DNA of 64,000 nucleotides from Rhodoplanes sp. Z2-YC6860 (lineage in GTDB: Bacteria > Pseudomonadota > Alphaproteobacteria > Rhizobiales > Xanthobacteraceae): the NCBI RefSeq assembly GCF_001579845.1, contig NZ_CP007440.1, positions 2,998,029 to 3,062,028 of the forward strand, read 5' to 3'. Positions within the stretch are counted from its first letter, which is position 1, and each line of letters opens with the position of its first letter. Shown here piece by piece: positions 1 through 7,920 of this stretch. Made by a program: the position numbers and the translations under genes. The notes beneath the pieces are model-generated. The model did not search any database, was not told the origin of the DNA, and saw only the letters and a list, made by a program, of their open reading frames with translations.

Positions 1-1
1 G

Positions 2-238
2 CAGACGGTGCACGGCATCATCAGCAATCTCGAACGCGCCGAGCTCATCTCGCGCTCGCCGCATCCGGTTCACGGACGCGTGCAGGTGATCGTACTGACC
101 AAAGCCGGACGAACGCTGCTGGCGCGATGCAAGGAGCGCGCTCTCAAGGCTGACGCCGAACTCAAGGCTGGATTGTCGCCGGGCGATGAAGCCGTGATCC
201 GCCGCTGGCTGATCGGTCTGGCCAAACAGGCCGACTGA
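2..238 (+). CDS. MarR-family transcriptional regulator, C-terminal part
   Basis: The reading frame enters from the left edge and stops at TGA 236-238, so only the last 78 residues are seen. They contain the end of a winged-helix domain: a recognition-helix segment (VHGIISNLERAELI), a basic wing (SPHPVHGRVQVIVLTKAG) and a C-terminal dimerisation helix. This matches the MarR pattern of a helix followed by a wing ending in LTxAG. MarR proteins usually repress neighbouring catabolic or efflux genes and are released by a small ligand. The catabolic genes just downstream are plausible targets, but this is inference. The N-terminal half lies outside the window. Confidence 0.75.
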   Translation, partial: QTVHGIISNLERAELISRSPHPVHGRVQVIVLTKAGRTLLARCKERALKADAELKAGLSPGDEAVIRRWLIGLAKQAD

Positions 239-241
239 TCG

Positions 242-1231
242 CTACTCGCCCTGGATGTTGGCTTCCTTGATGACCTTGCCCCACTTGTCGGATTCCGCCG
301 TCATGAAGGCCAAGGCCTCCGCAGGCGTGCCGCCAACCGGCCGCGCGCCTTGATCGGCGAGCTTCTTCTGCATCTCCGGCGACTTCACGATTCGCACGAT
401 GTCGCGGTTGATGCGTTCCGTGAGCTCCGGGGAAAGGCCCTTCGGCGCAATCACGACGTACCAGAGCTCGGCCTCGTAGTCCTTCAAGCCGGCATCGGCG
501 AGCGTCGGCACGTTCGGCAGGATGTCGGTCGCCTTGGCCGACGTCACCGCGAGCGGCTTGATGGTCTTGGCCTGCAGATGCGGCAGCGCTTGCAGCACGC
601 TCAGCACCGAGAGCGGCACGTGGCCGGCAAGCGTATCGTTCAGCGCGAGCGCGCCGCTGCGATAGGGCACGTGCACGAGTTTGACTCCGGCCAGATAGGC
701 CAGAAGCTCCATCGACAGATGCTGGATCGAGCCGGTGCCGGGCGACGTATACGAGATCGTCGCGGGCTTCTCTTTAGCGAGCGCCAGCATCGACTTGATG
801 TCGTTCGCCGGGAAGCTCGGATGCGCGAAGATCAAAAGCGGCGATGAGGCGATCTGCACGATCGGCGTGAAGTCTTTCAACGCATCGAACGGCTGCTTCG
901 GGTTGAGATAGCCGTTGGTGACGTGACCCGACACGATCATCATCAGGGTCTGGCCGTCGGCCGGCAGTTTCGCGAGCTGGCCCGCGGCGATTGCGCCGTT
1001 GGCGCCGGCCCGGTTCTCGATCACAACCGGCTGGCCCCAGACCTTCTCCAACTCGTGGCCGATGTCGCGGGCGATGATGTCGGTCGATCCGCCCGCCGCA
1101 AAGCCCACGAACATCTTCACGGGGCCGTTGGGCCAGTTCTGCTGGGGCTGCGCCGAAGCGTCGCGTCCGGCAACGATCAGCAGCAGCGTAGCGGCTATCG
1201 CCGCGATCCAGCGCGTGTCCCAACGTCTCAT
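242..1231 (-). CDS. Bug-family (TTT) tricarboxylate-type solute-binding protein
   Basis: A 329-residue periplasmic solute-binding protein of the Bug/TctC family, which delivers organic acids to TctAB-type membrane proteins. Residues 1 to about 26 are a Sec signal peptide ending in DASA. The family blocks follow in order: FVGFAAGGSTDIIARDI, VVIENRAGANG and DGQTLMM. The ATG at 1231 is chosen because AGGAGG lies 8 bases upstream; the frame stays open much further upstream but that part is the antisense of the next gene. The gene is transcribed divergently from the fumarylacetoacetate-hydrolase-type gene, sharing a 96-base spacer. No TctA or TctB gene lies nearby, so its membrane partner and ligand are unknown. 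Confidence 0.9.
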   Translation of the reverse strand: MRRWDTRWIAAIAATLLLIVAGRDASAQPQQNWPNGPVKMFVGFAAGGSTDIIARDIGHELEKVWGQPVVIENRAGANGAIAAGQLAKLPADGQTLMMIVSGHVTNGYLNPKQPFDALKDFTPIVQIASSPLLIFAHPSFPANDIKSMLALAKEKPATISYTSPGTGSIQHLSMELLAYLAGVKLVHVPYRSGALALNDTLAGHVPLSVLSVLQALPHLQAKTIKPLAVTSAKATDILPNVPTLADAGLKDYEAELWYVVIAPKGLSPELTERINRDIVRIVKSPEMQKKLADQGARPVGGTPAEALAFMTAESDKWGKVIKEANIQGE

Positions 1232-1327
1232 CGGGCATTCCTCCTGATATTTTCCCTGCGTTTTAGTTGGTTGCCTGCCGCGCGCCAAGCGGGCACATTG
1301 CCACCACAACAAAGGCGAGGAAGCGCG

Positions 1328-2296
1328 ATGAAGCTTGTGACGTTCGTGAAATCCGGCGAAGAGCGGCTTGGTTTGCTCGCCGGCGACAGCGTGGTCGATC
1401 CGCTGCTGGCGTCGGGCAGCCGTGACGTCTTCGCGAGCGCGCTGGCTTTCATCAAGTCCGGCGATGCCGGCATGAACGCCGCAAAGGCGATCCTCGCCAA
1501 TCCGCCGAAGGCTGCGACCACGCCGCTCAAAGACGTGACGCTGGCGGCGCCCATTCGCCCGGCCACCATCCTGTGCAGCGGCAGCAACTATCGCGACCAC
1601 AACGCCGAAAAGGCCAACACGCCGATCAGCGGCAAGGAACCGGAGTTCTTCGTCAAGACCGCCGATTGCGTGGTCGGTCCGAACGAGTCGATCGCGTTTG
1701 ACGATCGCTTCTCCAAGAAGATCGACTGCGAGACCGAGTTGGCCATCGTGATCGGCAAGCCCGGCCGCTTCATCGAAGCGGCGCGCGCACTCGATCACGT
1801 GTTCGGCTACACCATCGTCAACGACGTCACGGCCCGCGACCGGCAGGTGCGCCGCACGCCCGAGGGCATGACCTGGTACGAGCTTGGCAGCGGTAAGGCT
1901 TTCGACACGGGCGCTCCGCTCGGCCCCTGCATCGTCACGGCCGACGAGATCGGCGATCCGCAAAAGCTCAAGGTGATGTCGCGCATCAACGGCGAGCTGC
2001 GTCAGTCGAGCAGCACCTCGAACATGATCTGGACCTGCGCCGAGCTCATTCACTTCTTCTCGCGCAACTTCACGCTGCGTCCCGGCATGGTGATCATCAC
2101 CGGCACGCCCGCCGGCACCGCCTGGTCTGTGGACAAGGAATTGGGCGGCAAGGGCGTGACCCCGCCGGGCCTGGTGCCCGCGACGCGCTATTGCCTGCCG
2201 GGCGACATCGTCGAATGCGAGGTGGAAAAGATCGGCGTGCTGCGCAATCCCGTTGCGCGGGCCGGCGAGGCTGCATCCAGCGTCGCCGCCGAATAG
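1328..2296 (+). CDS. Fumarylacetoacetate hydrolase (FAH) family protein
   Basis: 322 residues. The C-terminal two thirds form the FAH/HpaG-like catalytic domain: the metal-binding segment CETELAIVIG, then VNDVTARDRQ, STSNMIWTCAELI and GMVIITGTPAG near the C-terminus. The family cleaves or decarboxylates beta-diketo or hydroxymuconate-type acids from aromatic or heterocyclic catabolism, using Mg2+ or Mn2+. The first 70 or so residues match the small N-terminal domain common in this family. GAGG precedes the ATG. It is followed on the same strand by a Bug protein and a flavin monooxygenase, so it probably belongs to one catabolic operon. The exact substrate cannot be read from the sequence. Confidence 0.9.
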   Translation: MKLVTFVKSGEERLGLLAGDSVVDPLLASGSRDVFASALAFIKSGDAGMNAAKAILANPPKAATTPLKDVTLAAPIRPATILCSGSNYRDHNAEKANTPISGKEPEFFVKTADCVVGPNESIAFDDRFSKKIDCETELAIVIGKPGRFIEAARALDHVFGYTIVNDVTARDRQVRRTPEGMTWYELGSGKAFDTGAPLGPCIVTADEIGDPQKLKVMSRINGELRQSSSTSNMIWTCAELIHFFSRNFTLRPGMVIITGTPAGTAWSVDKELGGKGVTPPGLVPATRYCLPGDIVECEVEKIGVLRNPVARAGEAASSVAAE

Positions 2297-2361
2297 CACG
2301 CCAGAACAATCGCCAGAGCGGATCAACCGCCCGGCGGATAATGTCATCAGGGAGAGCGATC

Positions 2362-3360
2362 ATGGATCGGCGGAAGTTTGTGACGGGCGCGCTGGCCGCG
2401 CCAATGATGGGCGCGTTGGGTTCGCAGGCGCTGGCGCAGGGACAGGCCTGGCCGGCGCGCAACATCACGATGGTCGTTGCGTTTCCGCCCGGCGGTCAGG
2501 CCGATCTCGCGGCGCGGCCGATCGCGTTGTCGCTTGAAAAGACGCTGGGCAAGTCGGTGATTGTCGACAACCGCGCCGGCGCCGGCGGCCTCGTTGGCAA
2601 CGCCTTCGTGGCGCGCTCCGATCCGGACGGCTACACGCTCTTGATGGCGCTGTCGTCGATGACGTTCCTTCCGGATGCCGAACGGCTTTACGACAGGAAG
2701 CCGTCCTATGAGCTCGACAGCTTCGTTCCGATTGCCCGGGCGCTCGCCGATCCCAATGTGCTGTGCGTGCGCCATGATGCGCCGTGGAAATCGGTCGCCG
2801 ACCTCCTCGAGGACGCCAAGAAGCGCCCCGGCGCGATCTCCTACAGCTCTTCGGGCAACTACGGCGCCACCCACATCCCGTTCGAGATGTTTCAACGCGC
2901 GACAGGCGTGAAGTTCCTGCACGTGCCGTATCGCGGCGGCGGGCCCGCAATGCAAGCCTTCCTCGGCGCGCAGGTCGACATCACAGCGCAGGCGCCCGGC
3001 GTGGCCAATCCCCATGTGCAAGACGGCAAGGTCCGGCTGCTCGCGCATTGGGGCGGCAAGCCCACGCCGGAGCTCAAAGGCATCCCGAGCATGATCGAGC
3101 TCGGCTACAAGGATGTCGAGTACTACATCTGGGCCGGTCTGTTCGCGCCGAAGGGAACGCCGCCTGCCATCATTTCGCGCTTGCGCGAGGGCATGAAGCA
3201 GGCCATGAGCGATCCGCAAGTCACTTCGATTTTCGCGAAAGCCGGCAGCCCTGCCGCCTACCTCGATCAACCCGAATTCGCGGCCTTTGTGGAAGCCGAC
3301 GCCAAGCGCCTCGTTCCTATCGTGAAAGCCATCGGCAGGCTGGATGAGAAAGAGAAATGA
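2362..3360 (+). CDS. Bug-family solute-binding protein with Tat-like signal
   Basis: 332 residues. The N-terminus DRRKFVTGALAAPMM carries a twin-arginine motif (RRKF), so export by Tat is likely, unlike the Sec signals of the other Bug proteins here. The family blocks VVAFPPGGQADLAAR, VIVDNRAGAGG and DGYTLLM are all present. The ATG at 2362 follows GGGAGAG. The stop overlaps the ATG of the flavin monooxygenase by 4 bases (ATGA), which points to translational coupling: uptake of a substrate and its oxidation appear to be co-expressed. The ligand is unknown. Confidence 0.9.
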   Translation: MDRRKFVTGALAAPMMGALGSQALAQGQAWPARNITMVVAFPPGGQADLAARPIALSLEKTLGKSVIVDNRAGAGGLVGNAFVARSDPDGYTLLMALSSMTFLPDAERLYDRKPSYELDSFVPIARALADPNVLCVRHDAPWKSVADLLEDAKKRPGAISYSSSGNYGATHIPFEMFQRATGVKFLHVPYRGGGPAMQAFLGAQVDITAQAPGVANPHVQDGKVRLLAHWGGKPTPELKGIPSMIELGYKDVEYYIWAGLFAPKGTPPAIISRLREGMKQAMSDPQVTSIFAKAGSPAAYLDQPEFAAFVEADAKRLVPIVKAIGRLDEKEK

Positions 3361-4403
3361 AAGTTGGACTGTTCGATCATATTGAGCACGGCGAGCGCCC
3401 CACATCGCAGCTTTTCGACGAAAGACTGACCTTCATCCAGGCGGCCGACGAGGCGGGCTTCTACTGCCTGCATCTCGCCGAGCACCATCAGACTCCGCTC
3501 AACATGGTGCCGGTGCCGGGCGTGTTTCTCGGCGCCGTGGCGCGGCTGACCAAGAAGATCAAGATGGGGCCGCTGGTTTATCTGCTGCCGCTCTACTCGC
3601 CGCTGCGGATGATCGACGAGATCTGCATGATCGATCATCTCAGCCATGGCCGCGCTGAGATCGGCGTCGGCCGGGGCGTGTCGCCATTCGAGCTGAAGTA
3701 TCACAAGATCGAGCACGACCAGTCGCGCGAGATTTTCATCGATGCCTATCGCTGCATCGTGAAGGGGCTTTCGACCGAGCAGCTCAGCTACAAGGGCCCG
3801 CATTACGAATACGAGAACGTGCCGATCGCGCTGCGCCCGTATCAGAAGCCGTTCCCGGCGTTCTGGTACGGCTCGTCCGGCGCGGAAGGCTCCACGTGGG
3901 CCGGCGAGGAGGGGCTGCATTTCGTCACGCTCGGCGCCAACGCCTTCGCCAAGGCCAACATCGACACCTTCAAGACGGCGTTTGCCAAGCGCGGCGGCAA
4001 GGCATTCCAGCCGAAGCCGGAATTCTCCGGTGGCATAGCCCTCGGTGTGCAGCGCCATATCTTTGTCGACGAGACCGACGAGAAGGCGAAAGCCTGGGCC
4101 AAGCCCGCGATGGAGAATCATCTCTCCAACATCAACTGGATCCGCAACCGTCACGGCGTCACCATGACGGCCGAGCGCATGAAGAACGTGCGCGGCCGGA
4201 ATTTCGAGGAATGCATCGAAGAGGGTACGGTGATCGCGGGTTCGCCCAAGACCGTGCTGGCCGAAATCGAGAAGCAGGTGAAGGAGATCGGCTTCAACTA
4301 TCTGCTCGTCTATCTCTTCCTCGGCACCATGTCGTTCGAGAACGCCATGCGTTCGATGAAGCTGTTCGTCAAAGACGTAATGCCGGCCGTCGAGAAGATG
4401 TAG
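3357..4403 (+). CDS. LLM-class (luciferase-like) flavin-dependent monooxygenase
   Basis: 348 residues of the bacterial-luciferase-like TIM-barrel family, which uses reduced FMN or F420 to hydroxylate or open substrates. Visible hallmarks are the N-terminal strand MKVGLFDHIEHGERP, the HLAEHHQT segment, and the block IDHLSHGRAEIGVGRG that lines the flavin site. Length fits the family. It overlaps the upstream Bug gene by 4 bases. With the RidA gene 172 bases downstream it forms a monooxygenase/RidA pair that recalls RutA/RutC of uracil breakdown, but the other rut genes are absent and the substrate is unknown. Confidence 0.88.
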   Translation: MKVGLFDHIEHGERPTSQLFDERLTFIQAADEAGFYCLHLAEHHQTPLNMVPVPGVFLGAVARLTKKIKMGPLVYLLPLYSPLRMIDEICMIDHLSHGRAEIGVGRGVSPFELKYHKIEHDQSREIFIDAYRCIVKGLSTEQLSYKGPHYEYENVPIALRPYQKPFPAFWYGSSGAEGSTWAGEEGLHFVTLGANAFAKANIDTFKTAFAKRGGKAFQPKPEFSGGIALGVQRHIFVDETDEKAKAWAKPAMENHLSNINWIRNRHGVTMTAERMKNVRGRNFEECIEEGTVIAGSPKTVLAEIEKQVKEIGFNYLLVYLFLGTMSFENAMRSMKLFVKDVMPAVEKM

Positions 4404-4434
4404 TTTAGTCCGCCGAGCGTCTTTTCTCTCTCCG

Positions 4435-4531
4435 CCTCATCCTGAGGAGCATCGCGAAGCGATGCGTCTCGAAGGATGGGGCGGCCCCATGGTTCGAGAC
4501 GCGTTGCTTCGCAACGCTCCTCACCATGAGG
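4435..4531. repeat. Long palindromic intergenic repeat (97 bp)
   Basis: An imperfect inverted repeat spanning most of the spacer between the monooxygenase and RidA genes. The left arm starts CCTCATCCTGAGGAGC and the right arm ends GCTCCTCACCATGAGG; pairing continues inward through GCGAAGC and GTCTCGAA on both sides to a centre at about 4475-4492. From memory, elements with this CCTCAT/GAGGAGC pattern are common between genes in Bradyrhizobium relatives; that was not checked. Transcripts would fold into a long stem, so it may stabilise mRNA or attenuate read-through into the next gene. Confidence 0.75.
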
Positions 4532-4575
4532 CCGGGAGAGACTGATGTGCGGTAAGAGAGAGTTGGAGTCGATCA

Positions 4576-4989
4576 ATGGCCGCCAAGCGCGAACGCATTC
4601 AGCCGGACAAGCTGCATGTCCGCAAAGATGGCGAAAAAGTCCTCTATTCGCAGGTGATGGTGGTCGAGGTCGGCGGCACGAAGCAGGTCTTCGTCGCCGG
4701 CCAGACGCCGCGGGACAAGCACGGCAACTGCATCGGCAAGGGCGACATGCGGGCGCAGATCGAGCAGGTCGGCCAGAACATCAAGGACGCGCTGGAAGCG
4801 GCCGGCGCGACGCTTGCCGACGTGGTGAAGACCACGACCTACGTCACCGATATGGAAGAGTACTTCAAGCACCAGGACGTGCGTATGAAGTTCTTTGCGC
4901 AAGCGCTGCCGACCAGCACCACGGTGCAGGTGAGCCGCCTGTCGCGTCCTGAGTTTATGGTCGAGATCGAGGCGTTCGCGATTGTTTGA
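4576..4989 (+). CDS. RidA family protein (YjgF/YER057c/UK114)
   Basis: 137 residues, the usual RidA length. The ending AFAIV follows the characteristic VEIEA strand, and VFVAGQTPRDKHGN and LADVVKTTTYVTDMEEY match conserved family segments. RidA proteins hydrolyse reactive enamine/imine intermediates; subfamily members linked to catabolic operons act on pathway intermediates such as aminoacrylates. The canonical active-site arginine is not placed with certainty here: the segment usually reading RxxV appears as TTVQVSRLSRPEF. It lies on the same strand as the flavin monooxygenase, separated by a palindromic repeat. Confidence 0.88.
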   Translation: MAAKRERIQPDKLHVRKDGEKVLYSQVMVVEVGGTKQVFVAGQTPRDKHGNCIGKGDMRAQIEQVGQNIKDALEAAGATLADVVKTTTYVTDMEEYFKHQDVRMKFFAQALPTSTTVQVSRLSRPEFMVEIEAFAIV

Positions 4990-5017
4990 GTGAGACGCTG
5001 GCGCTGCGTCTCTTTAA

Positions 5018-5126
5018 CCTCTCCCATGGGGAGAGGTCGCCGCACGAAGTGCGGCGGGTGAGGGGTTACGGTCTATCGAGAGAGTTAACGCCCCTCACCC
5101 CAGCCCTCTCCCCAACGGGGAGAGGG
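5018..5126. repeat. Composite palindromic intergenic repeat (about 109 bp)
   Basis: This element sits between the 3' ends of the RidA gene and the oppositely oriented aldolase gene. It contains three nested hairpins: CCTCTCCC/GGGAGAGG-type at 5018-5035, GCCGCAC/GTGCGGC at about 5039-5055, and CCCTCTCCCC with GGGGAGAGGG at 5104-5126. In addition GGGTGAGGGG pairs with CCCCTCACCC at 5091-5100. It is a different family from the repeat at 4435. The position between convergent genes suits a bidirectional transcription stop. Confidence 0.75.
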
Positions 5127-5172
5127 AGCGCACCGTGCTTGCGGCGATAGTAGAGAGTCAACGCAGCGGCGA

Positions 5173-5892
5173 TCAGCCGTTCATCGCCTCGTGCTTCCAC
5201 ACGTCCCACGAGTCGCCGAGGCGCTGCGGATCGAGCATCTCGTCCTCCGAGATGTATTTGATCGGCTTGCCGAACGACAGTGCGGTGGCGAGCTGCTTGG
5301 CGTTGATCTCGGTGTAAAGCGCGCGATGCACGACACGCGGGATGTCGGGCGCGACCACCAGATTGCCGTGGCCGCGCATCAGCGCCACCGGCTTGTCGCC
5401 CAGGATCTTCGCAAGTTCTGCGCCCTGCTCATTGTTGGTGATCAGAAGGCCCTTGGTCCGGCTGACCTTGTGGAAATCGAACACGGGACAGCCGCAGGCC
5501 AGGAACGAAGCCACGCTCGACACCGCGCGCAGCGGCTGGTCGGTCACCGAGAACGGCACGATCGTCGGCGAGTGGCTGTGCACCACGGCGTTGACGTCCG
5601 GCCGTGCCTTGAACGCGTTGCCGTGGATGAAGCGTTCGAGAAAGCAGCGCCGGTCGCGCTGGTCGACCGGATTGGAGTCGAGGTCGAACTCCATGATGTC
5701 TTCGATCGACACCATCGCGGGAGCCCGCGCACGCGACATCAGATAGCGCTGCGGATTGCTCGGATGCCGCATCGACACATGGCCCCAGGCATCGAGCACG
5801 CCGTGATGCGCGAGAATGCGGCTCGCGGCGACGAGATCTTCGATCAGCTTGGCGTCGACCGGGCCGGCGGAGGAAAGCTTCGCGTCAGACAT
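5173..5892 (-). CDS. Class II aldolase/adducin family protein
   Basis: 239 residues. Zinc-ligand histidines of the family are visible: the pair in VVHSHSPTIVPF and a third in VVHRALYTE. HGVLDAWGHVSMRHP is the conserved N-terminal block. Members are fuculose-phosphate-type aldolases, ribulose-phosphate epimerases, or decarboxylase/hydrolase-like enzymes in aromatic catabolism; the exact reaction cannot be assigned. The gene ends 10 bases before a Bug gene begins in the direction opposite to the coordinates, so the three Bug genes at 5903-8913 lie upstream and may be co-transcribed with it. Confidence 0.88.
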   Translation of the reverse strand: MSDAKLSSAGPVDAKLIEDLVAASRILAHHGVLDAWGHVSMRHPSNPQRYLMSRARAPAMVSIEDIMEFDLDSNPVDQRDRRCFLERFIHGNAFKARPDVNAVVHSHSPTIVPFSVTDQPLRAVSSVASFLACGCPVFDFHKVSRTKGLLITNNEQGAELAKILGDKPVALMRGHGNLVVAPDIPRVVHRALYTEINAKQLATALSFGKPIKYISEDEMLDPQRLGDSWDVWKHEAMNG

Positions 5893-5902
5893 GAGGTCCC
5901 CT

Positions 5903-6889
5903 TCAGTTCATTTGGAAGCCGGTCGCCTGCACGACCGGAATCCATACCTTCATTTCGCTCGCGAGGAGTTTTGTAAAGTCCTCTGGTGTTCCGCCATGCG
6001 GATCGAAGCCGATCCGCCGGATCGCGGCGATGACGTCAGACGATTTCAGGCTGTCATTGACCGCAGCGTTGATGCGCTGCACGGCGTCAGCCGGCACGCC
6101 GCGCGGGCCGAGGATGCCGTAATAGGTGAGCGACGCGACTTGCGGCAAGCCGCTTTCCGCCATGGTCGGCACGTCCGGCAGTTCGTGATTGCGCTCCGCG
6201 CTCGTCATCGCGAGCGCGCGGAGCTTGCCCTCGCGGACCAGCGGCGCGAGCGTCGAGATGGTGCCGATGTTCATCTGCACGCGGCCGCCCAGCATATCGG
6301 TCACGGCCTGTGCGCCTCCCTTATAGGGGATGTCGGCGATGTCCGTTCCGGTCGCGCGCTTGAACATCTCACCGACGAGTTGCGGCAGCGTGCCCTGGCC
6401 GAAGCCGAAATTGAGCTTGCCCGGGTTGGCCTTGGCATAGGCGACGAACTCGGCGAGCGTTTTGGCGGGCACATCGGGGGCGATCACCAGCATCAATCCG
6501 CCGCTCGCGATCGTCGCGATGGGCACGAAGTCCTTCAACGGATCGTAGGTCAGTGACTTGTTGACCAGCGGCGAGATGAAATGCGTCGGGCTGTTGGAGA
6601 TCAGCAGCGTATAGCCGTCGGGCTCGGCGCTCATCACCGCCTTGACGCCGATGGTGGTGCCGCCGCCCGGCCGGTTGTCGACCACGACCGACTGACCAAG
6701 GTTCACCGCCATCGGCGCAGCAATCAGGCGCGCCACCACGTCGTTGGGCGAGCCGGGCGTAAAAGGCGCGATCATCTTGATCGGACGGTCCGGAAAGCTG
6801 TCCGCGGCGGCAGGCGCAGCAAGACCCGTCACCCAAAGCATTGTTGCGCCCAGTATTCGCGCCGCGAACCTCATCGGCGTCACGCTCAC
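5903..6889 (-). CDS. Bug-family solute-binding protein
   Basis: 328 residues from a GTG at 6889; an in-frame ATG at 6874 (MRFAARI) is an equally reasonable start. The GTG overlaps the stop of the preceding Bug gene by 4 bases, which favours it and implies coupled translation. Signal peptide ends near APAAADSFP. Family blocks: APFTPGSPNDVVARL, VVVDNRPGGGTTIG and DGYTLLI. It is the last of three tandem Bug genes on this strand, followed by the class II aldolase. Confidence 0.9.
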   Translation of the reverse strand: MSVTPMRFAARILGATMLWVTGLAAPAAADSFPDRPIKMIAPFTPGSPNDVVARLIAAPMAVNLGQSVVVDNRPGGGTTIGVKAVMSAEPDGYTLLISNSPTHFISPLVNKSLTYDPLKDFVPIATIASGGLMLVIAPDVPAKTLAEFVAYAKANPGKLNFGFGQGTLPQLVGEMFKRATGTDIADIPYKGGAQAVTDMLGGRVQMNIGTISTLAPLVREGKLRALAMTSAERNHELPDVPTMAESGLPQVASLTYYGILGPRGVPADAVQRINAAVNDSLKSSDVIAAIRRIGFDPHGGTPEDFTKLLASEMKVWIPVVQATGFQMN

Positions 6890-7884
6890 TTCGATTGCTC
6901 AGCCGCCTGCTTGGCGATCCGCCCGGCCACCGGCCGCCAGGTGCGCTGCTGCTCCTCGGCAAAGGCCACGACCTCCGCAGGGGTCATCGGATGCAGATAG
7001 GCGCCGAGCGCCCCAAGCTTGGTCTTCACTTCGGCTTCGTCGAGCGCCTTGCGCAGATCAATGCTGGCTTTCTGGATGACGGCGTCCGGCGTGCCGACCG
7101 GCGCGAGCAGAACGTTCCAGCCGCCGGCGAAAAAGCCCGGCAATGTCTCCGCGACCGTCGGCAGGTCTTTGAAGTCGTCGAGCCGCTGATGCGAGGCGAC
7201 GGCAATGCCCTTGATGACGCCGCTGGTGAGCCCGCCCGCCAATCCCGAATAGCCTTCGAGCACCACGGCAACGCGCCCGGTGGCGAGGTCGGCCATCGCT
7301 GCGGTCGGCCCGCCCGTATAAGGGATCATCTGCATCTTGATGCCGGCGCGGTCCTGCAGCAACTCCATGGTCAGGTGTGTGATGCGGCCGCGCCCCGTCG
7401 TTGCATAAGAGAGTTCGCCGGGCTTCTGCTTGGCGAGCGCAATCAGGTCCGGCAGCGATTTGATGCCTGAGGCTGGCGATGCCGCGATGAACATGGGCTG
7501 TTCAGTCATGAAACCAATCGGCGAAAAGTCGCGAGGCAACTCGATTGGCAGATTGGGCGCGACGCCCGGTGCGCCCTTCAACGCCGTGAACGTCGATGCA
7601 GCGCCGACATAAAGCGTATAGCCGTCCGGCGCGGCTTGCGACGCCGCACGCACCGCGATCGAGCCGCCGGCGCCGGGTTGGTTGATGACGATGGCCTGCT
7701 GGCCCCAGACTTGGGTGAGGCGATCGGCCATCAGGCGGGCCGAAACGTCAGTGGCGCTGCCTGCCGCCGAGTCGACGATGATGCGGACCGGCTTGTTCGG
7801 ATAAGTCTCGCTCTGCGCCCACGTACCCGATGGAAGCGCAGCCACCATGGCCGCAAGTGCAATTGCCCGGGACCATCTCGTCAT
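6886..7884 (-). CDS. Bug-family solute-binding protein
   Basis: 332 residues. Signal peptide MTRWSRAIALAAMVAALPSGTWAQ (split here as residues 1-24). Ligand-binding blocks VDSAAGSATDVSARL, AIVINQPGAGGSIA and DGYTLYV are present. The first block has VDSAAGS where most relatives have PFxPGG, so the ligand pocket loop differs from its neighbours and the three tandem copies may not be redundant. GGGAGG lies 6 bases before the ATG. Ligand unknown. Confidence 0.9.
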   Translation of the reverse strand: MTRWSRAIALAAMVAALPSGTWAQSETYPNKPVRIIVDSAAGSATDVSARLMADRLTQVWGQQAIVINQPGAGGSIAVRAASQAAPDGYTLYVGAASTFTALKGAPGVAPNLPIELPRDFSPIGFMTEQPMFIAASPASGIKSLPDLIALAKQKPGELSYATTGRGRITHLTMELLQDRAGIKMQMIPYTGGPTAAMADLATGRVAVVLEGYSGLAGGLTSGVIKGIAVASHQRLDDFKDLPTVAETLPGFFAGGWNVLLAPVGTPDAVIQKASIDLRKALDEAEVKTKLGALGAYLHPMTPAEVVAFAEEQQRTWRPVAGRIAKQAAEQSK

Positions 7885-7920
7885 TGCGTCCTCCCTCAGT
7901 CGGTGATGTGCGTATCCGTG

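Noticed and set aside
1232-2347. Very long minus-strand open frame continuing upstream of the Bug gene
   Set aside because: The extra residues are antisense to the FAH gene, R/A/G-rich and without a ribosome site; the signal peptide at 1231 marks the true start.
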